Origin: Solirubrobacterales bacterium
GTDB lineage: Bacteria; Actinomycetota; Thermoleophilia; Solirubrobacterales; 70-9
Assembly: GCA_030835185.1 (NCBI GenBank)
Contig: JAUQWL010000170.1
Location: 1-9,371 of the forward strand
Direction: 5' to 3'
DNA length: 9,371 nt
The translations under genes were made by a program, and so were the position numbers. The notes beneath the pieces are model-generated. The model saw only the letters and a program-made list of their open reading frames with translations. It made no database searches and was not told the DNA's origin. This document shows positions 5,921 to 9,371 of this stretch, one piece after another (position 1 is the first letter of the stretch; every line of letters starts with the position of its first letter).

Positions 5921-6655
5921 GTGCCGGTTCCTCGCAGGTTCGACCGCCGTCCCCCCGAACGGGACAACACTCGTATCAACGAGCGTATCCGCGTACCCAA
6001 GGTGCGCCTGATCGGCGCCGACGGTGAGCAGGTCGGCATCGTCACCACCGACGACGCCCGGCAGATGGCTCGGGATGCCGACCTCGACCTGGTCGAGGTC
6101 GCCGCCGGCGCCAAGCCGCCGGTCGCCCGACTGCTCGACTACTCGAAGTACAAGTACGAGCAGGAGCAGAAGCTCAAGGCGGCCAAGAAGCACCAGACGC
6201 AGGTCAACATCCGCGAGATCAAGCTGCGGCCGAAGATCGCGGACAACGACTACAACACCAAGAAGGGCCATGTCGAGCGTTTTCTCAGGCAGGGCGACAA
6301 GGTCAAGGTGACGATCATGTTCCGCGGTCGCGAGCAGGCCCACCCCGAGCGCGGTCGCGATCTGCTCAAGAGACTTCACGAGGACCTCGACGGCCTCGCC
6401 GACATCGAGTCGAAGCCGCTTCAGGAAGGCCGCAACATGAGCATGCTGCTCGGCCCCTCCAAGGAGGTCGCCAAGGAGATCGCCAAGCAGGAAAGCATGA
6501 AAGCCTCCGCTTCGAAGGAGGGCGAACCGGCCGCTGATGCGGTTCCGGACCATCCCCAGGCGGTTGTGCCGGACCATCCCCAGGCGATCGCCACGACGCC
6601 CGAGGATCTGGCCGAAGCAGAGGAATCGGCCAAGCAGGACGTCTCCGCCGAGTAG
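5921..6655 (+). CDS. infC: Translation initiation factor IF-3
   Basis: A 244-residue IF3, which binds the 30S subunit, blocks premature 50S joining and checks start-codon/initiator-tRNA pairing. The N-domain begins with RINERIRVPKVRLIG (18-32). The family signature RLLDYSKYKYEQEQ is at 70-83, followed by the lysine-rich linker and the C-domain, with KLRPKIADNDYNTK (101-114) and a terminus near NMSMLLGPSKE (172-182). Residues 190-244 are an acidic, Ala/Pro/Glu-rich tail, longer than the E. coli protein (about 180 aa), as in other actinobacterial IF3s. The tail contains the tandem octapeptide VPDHPQAV/VPDHPQAI. GTG 5921 is the first usable start after the thrS stop in this frame; it has no Shine-Dalgarno and no leaderless -10, so the start is less certain than the gene. 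rpmI and rplT do not follow. Confidence 0.96.
   Translation: MPVPRRFDRRPPERDNTRINERIRVPKVRLIGADGEQVGIVTTDDARQMARDADLDLVEVAAGAKPPVARLLDYSKYKYEQEQKLKAAKKHQTQVNIREIKLRPKIADNDYNTKKGHVERFLRQGDKVKVTIMFRGREQAHPERGRDLLKRLHEDLDGLADIESKPLQEGRNMSMLLGPSKEVAKEIAKQESMKASASKEGEPAADAVPDHPQAVVPDHPQAIATTPEDLAEAEESAKQDVSAE
6539..6586 (+). repeat. 24-bp tandem duplication in the infC tail
   Basis: CCGGACCATCCCCAGGCG occurs at 6545-6562 and again at 6569-6586, a 24-bp period that leaves the frame intact. It encodes VPDHPQAV and VPDHPQAI. The 18 identical bases suggest recent duplication in a poorly constrained tail. Confidence 0.9.
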
Positions 6656-6718
6656 TTCTCGCCGCGTTCTTTTCGTGCCGCGGGAAGCTCGGGGTCTCAT
6701 TCGTCCGGGGGTTGCGTC

Positions 6719-6772
6719 ATGGTGCTTTCTGTGAACCGGCTCGATCGCATGGCTGGTGGTGGCAGCCGATGA
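6719..6772 (+). CDS. Possible 17-aa upstream ORF ending in ATGA overlap
   Basis: A short frame encodes MVLSVNRLDRMAGGGSR. Its TGA (6770-6772) overlaps the ATG (6769-6771) of the next gene as ATGA, an arrangement often used for translational coupling. There is a G-run (CCGGGGG) about 6 nt before its ATG but no clear Shine-Dalgarno. Such an ORF can occur by chance, so this is only a candidate. Confidence 0.2.
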   Translation: MVLSVNRLDRMAGGGSR

Positions 6773-7353
6773 CTGGCGGACCGGCGCCAGATCAGGGCTG
6801 GCTGCGGGTCTGGCTGCGGGTCGCACTTGCGACCGCGGTCGTCGTCGGTCTGGCGGTAGTTACCGGCGCCCGCGACGATTCGGATACCGATACCCGGTCC
6901 GCGCCGTTCGACGGGCGGCCCACGTCCGGTTCGGTGAAGCGGTGTGGCGAGAGCGAAGCGAAGCGGGTGGCCCGGGTCTGGTTCAGGGGAATGAGCAGTG
7001 GCGAACCGGATCGCGTCCGGGTGGTGACTTCGAGGGGCAAGCCAGTCCCCAGGTACGTGATCACGATCGATGACGGTGGGCGATTCCGCACGGTCGGGAT
7101 CCCCAGCCGTGCGTCAGCGGTGAAGGTGGTCCCGGAACTGGTCGGGGCGACGGCCGCTCGGCGATCGCTGACGGTCACAAAGGTCGGTAACCCGCCCATG
7201 GCGGCCGATATCCGCAGCCCCCTGTCCGGCCGGCTGGCCGGCATCGAATTCAGCGCCCGCGTGGGGGAGGCGAAGTGGTCGGGCAAGGCGGGAGTCCGGT
7301 GCGGGAGCGAAACGGCCTATTTCGCCGCCTTCCGGGTCTCGAACGCCAACTAG
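6769..7353 (+). CDS. Membrane-anchored protein of unknown function
   Basis: I do not recognise this 194-residue protein. After a short N-terminus (MTGGPAPDQGWLRVWLR) there is one hydrophobic segment at about 16-33 (RVALATAVVVGLAVVTG) that could be a signal anchor. Next comes a charged Ser/Thr/Asp-rich linker (34-55) and an extracellular-looking domain of about 140 residues rich in beta-strand patterns (YVITIDDGGRFRTVGI, SLTVTKVG). Two cysteines, C59 and C178, bracket that domain (KRCGES and VRCGSE) and could form a disulfide. No catalytic motif is visible. ATG 6769 is preferred because the hydrophobic segment then sits at the N-terminus and a weak GGTGGTGG lies about 6 nt upstream; a TTG at 6712 would add 19 non-membrane-like residues. 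It follows infC by 113 nt. Its stop codon overlaps that of the convergent flavoprotein gene. Confidence 0.7.
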   Translation: MTGGPAPDQGWLRVWLRVALATAVVVGLAVVTGARDDSDTDTRSAPFDGRPTSGSVKRCGESEAKRVARVWFRGMSSGEPDRVRVVTSRGKPVPRYVITIDDGGRFRTVGIPSRASAVKVVPELVGATAARRSLTVTKVGNPPMAADIRSPLSGRLAGIEFSARVGEAKWSGKAGVRCGSETAYFAAFRVSNAN

Positions 7354-9347
7354 AGCGCTGTCGCCGCCTTGAGCCCCTCGAGCACCGCTTCTTCCACCGT
7401 CCGTGGAGCCAGGCTGTCACCGACGAGTACCGTCTCGACGCCGCTGTCGGCGAGCTCTCGGGCGAGGGTATCGTTGGAAGTCTGCCCTTGAGCCAGGACG
7501 AGAGACGCGACCCCTTCCACGATGATCGGCTCCCCGCTTGTCGCGTGCTCGAAATAGACCGAATCATCGTCGGCACCGTAGAGGCGGGCCATCGGGATGA
7601 TCTCGATGTGGCGGCGGTGAAGGTCGGCGATGAGGTCGTTGCGGACGTATTGCTGGATCTTCTGTCCGGGCATGTAGCCGCTCACCGCGAGCGTGACGGG
7701 GCTGCGGGTCATCGAACTGTGGAGCGCGACCCCCGGACCCACCCAGTCGCACGTCCAGTCGGCGACGACGACATGACCGTCCGGAAGTTTCGCGCCGCGC
7801 AGCAGCTCCCAGGCATCGAGAATTGTGGGGTTGCCGATTATCTCGAGCCCGGGACGCCGGGGAAGGCCGCCGGTGGCGACGATCACGACGTCTGGCCGCT
7901 CCCGCTCGACCAGCTCCCGGTCAACCCGCGAATCGAGCACGATCCGCGCGCCCGCGTCTTCCACCTCATACTGGAGGTTGGTGGCTACACCTCCGAACTC
8001 GGCGCGACCGGGAAGGCGCTCGGCAAGCAGTACCTGACCACCGACCTGCGTGTCCGCCTCATGAACGGTGACGTCATGACCCCGGGCCGCTGCGACGGCG
8101 GCAGCCTTCATGCCGGCCGGTCCGGCACCGGCAACGAGCACGCGCCGCCGCTGTGTCGCGGGTTTGCGGAAACCGAACTGCAGCTCGCGTCCTCTCTCCG
8201 GATACTGGATGCAGGACGTCGAATAGCCCGCGTGGAAGTGTCCGATACAGGCCTGGTTGCAGGCAACGCAGGCGCGAATGGCATCCAGCCGGCCTTCCAT
8301 CGCTTTGCGCGGCAGCTCGGGGTCGGAAATCAGGGCCCTGGCCATTGCGCAGGCATCGGCTTGACCGGCGGCGAGTACACGCTCGGCCTGCTGGGGCTCG
8401 TTGATGCGGCCGGCGACGATCACGGGAATGTCGACGATCGACTTGACGCGTTCGGCCGACGGGGCGACGTAGGCATTCTCGACCTTCATCGGAGGCACGA
8501 TGTGGTTCGAGGCGGCGAGCGTTGCAGATGAGCCGGCTGTGACATTGACGTAATCGAGCAACCCGGCGTCTGTGAGCGCCTGGATCGCGGCGATCGCCTC
8601 GTCGGGACGCAGGCCGTCGTGAGAGCGCTCGTCGAGGCTGATGCGCATACCGACAACGGCCTCCTTCACGCTGTCGCGCACGGCTTCGACGACCTCCCGC
8701 AGGAACCGGATCGGCTCTCGACCGTAAGCATCGTCACGATCGTTGACGCGCGGGTTGAGGAACTGCGCAGGCAGGTAGCCGTGGCTGGCAACCACCTCGA
8801 CTCCATCGAGTCCCGCACGCACGAGCCGTCCGGCAGCGCCTGCGTACGCCGCGACGACCGCTTCGATTTCCCCGAGGTCGAGTGGGCGGGGTATCACGAA
8901 AAAGCGCTCGGTCGGCGCCGCACTGGCCGAGTATGCAACCGGAGCGCTGCCATCCTGTGAGTCCATGACCTCGCGTCCGGGGTGGAAGATCTGGCCGAGT
9001 ACAACGGTGTCGTTCGCATGGCAGGCATTGGCCAGGCGCCGATAGCCGGGGACGCATCCGTCGTCGTTGGCCATGAGAATGTGTGAGGTGTACCGGGCGG
9101 TCTCATCGACGCCCGCGACCTCGACGATTATCATCCCGACACCGCCCACCGCAGATGCCTCGTGGTATGCGACAAGGGCATCGCTGACCCGGCCGTCTTC
9201 GGCCAGAGTCGTGTCGTGGGCGGCCACCACGATCCGGTTGCGCAGCGTGGTTCCCCCGATCCGAAGCGGCGAGAACAGGTTGGGGAACTGGTCGACGCCG
9301 GACGATCGGTCCGACGCCCCTGTAGGCGGGGCCGGTTGATCGGTCAT
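7350..9347 (-). CDS. NADH:flavin oxidoreductase, FadH/OYE family with 4Fe-4S cluster
   Basis: A 665-residue multidomain flavoprotein of the 2,4-dienoyl-CoA reductase / trimethylamine dehydrogenase group. Residues 21-355 form the OYE-like FMN TIM barrel: FPNLFSPLRIGGTTLRNRIV at the start, SHGYLPAQFLNP (188-199) carrying the active-site His189/Tyr191 region, and VAGRI at 311-315. The 4Fe-4S motif is C360-x2-C363-x3-C367-x11-C379, the FadH spacing. Residues 400-665 are the FAD/NAD(P)-binding part, with VLVAGAGPAG (GxGxxG at 407-412) and VIVATGG (488-494). Electrons would run from NAD(P)H through FAD and the cluster to FMN and an enone-like substrate. The sequence recalls the FadH/OYE oxidoreductases linked to mycofactocin systems, but no mft gene is in the window, so the substrate is open. 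The ATG at 9347 is supported by TAGGGT 7 nt upstream. Length and domain set appear complete. Confidence 0.93.
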   Translation of the reverse strand: MTDQPAPPTGASDRSSGVDQFPNLFSPLRIGGTTLRNRIVVAAHDTTLAEDGRVSDALVAYHEASAVGGVGMIIVEVAGVDETARYTSHILMANDDGCVPGYRRLANACHANDTVVLGQIFHPGREVMDSQDGSAPVAYSASAAPTERFFVIPRPLDLGEIEAVVAAYAGAAGRLVRAGLDGVEVVASHGYLPAQFLNPRVNDRDDAYGREPIRFLREVVEAVRDSVKEAVVGMRISLDERSHDGLRPDEAIAAIQALTDAGLLDYVNVTAGSSATLAASNHIVPPMKVENAYVAPSAERVKSIVDIPVIVAGRINEPQQAERVLAAGQADACAMARALISDPELPRKAMEGRLDAIRACVACNQACIGHFHAGYSTSCIQYPERGRELQFGFRKPATQRRRVLVAGAGPAGMKAAAVAAARGHDVTVHEADTQVGGQVLLAERLPGRAEFGGVATNLQYEVEDAGARIVLDSRVDRELVERERPDVVIVATGGLPRRPGLEIIGNPTILDAWELLRGAKLPDGHVVVADWTCDWVGPGVALHSSMTRSPVTLAVSGYMPGQKIQQYVRNDLIADLHRRHIEIIPMARLYGADDDSVYFEHATSGEPIIVEGVASLVLAQGQTSNDTLARELADSGVETVLVGDSLAPRTVEEAVLEGLKAATAL

Positions 9348-9354
9348 TTGCGCA

Positions 9355-9360
9355 ACCCTA
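9355..9360 (-). promoter_or_regulatory. -10 element for a leaderless flavoprotein transcript
   Basis: On the minus strand TAGGGT (TANNNT) is followed by seven bases (TGCGCAA) and the ATG at 9347. No Shine-Dalgarno is present. The -35 position lies off the window. This is the fourth gene here with the hexamer at 6-7 nt. Confidence 0.55.
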
Positions 9361-9371
9361 CCCGCGTCGTG

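Noticed and set aside
6662..6683. Terminator hairpin after infC (CCGCG/CGCGG)
   Set aside because: The stem is only 5 bp with a 12-nt loop and no T-run, too weak in DNA of this GC content.
5918..6826. 302-codon minus-strand frame antisense to infC
   Set aside because: Leu/Val/Asp-rich shadow of infC codons with no recognisable motif.
7275..8531. 418-codon plus-strand frame antisense to the flavoprotein
   Set aside because: Shadow frame; the opposite strand encodes a full-length flavoenzyme with intact motifs.

Overview
The window is high-GC, gene-dense chromosomal DNA that looks actinobacterial, most likely Thermoleophilia/Solirubrobacterales. Three things suggest this. A tRNA-Gly/Cys/Val cluster is common in actinobacteria. 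The phospholipase-like exoprotein ends in a beta-domain with a VRVCAKVP-type core that I associate with that lineage. At least four genes have a TANNNT -10 hexamer 6-7 nt before the start codon and no Shine-Dalgarno, the signature of leaderless transcripts. The taxonomic call is inference.

Layout: (1) 1-575, a plus-strand tRNA cluster: the 3' end of a probable tRNA-Gly, then tRNA-Cys(GCA), then after an unusually long 376-nt gap tRNA-Val(GAC). (2) 668-2775, two minus-strand genes 38 bp apart: a metal-dependent cyclase/kynurenine-formamidase-like hydrolase, then a secreted PI-PLC-X-like phosphodiesterase. (3) 2776-2814, a 39-bp divergent region with two face-to-face leaderless promoters. (4) 2815-6655, plus strand: an HSL-type alpha/beta-hydrolase, thrS (threonyl-tRNA synthetase) and infC (translation initiation factor IF3). 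(5) 6769-7353, a small membrane-anchored protein of unknown function. (6) 7350-9347, minus strand: a FadH/OYE-type iron-sulfur flavoprotein that converges on the previous gene, the two sharing a CTAG palindrome as overlapping stop codons.

How the genes work together: thrS and infC form the familiar translation pair, but the usual followers rpmI and rplT are absent. The cyclase-like hydrolase and the phosphodiesterase are probably co-transcribed. The hydrolase gene pointing away from them shares their promoter region, so the two directions may compete for RNA polymerase. The flavoprotein is a separate unit with its own leaderless start.

I see no CRISPR array, insertion sequence, phage gene or defence system. 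The most interesting signals are at promoter and RNA scale (overlapping divergent leaderless promoters, alternative hairpins in the tRNA gap), not a new multi-gene system.
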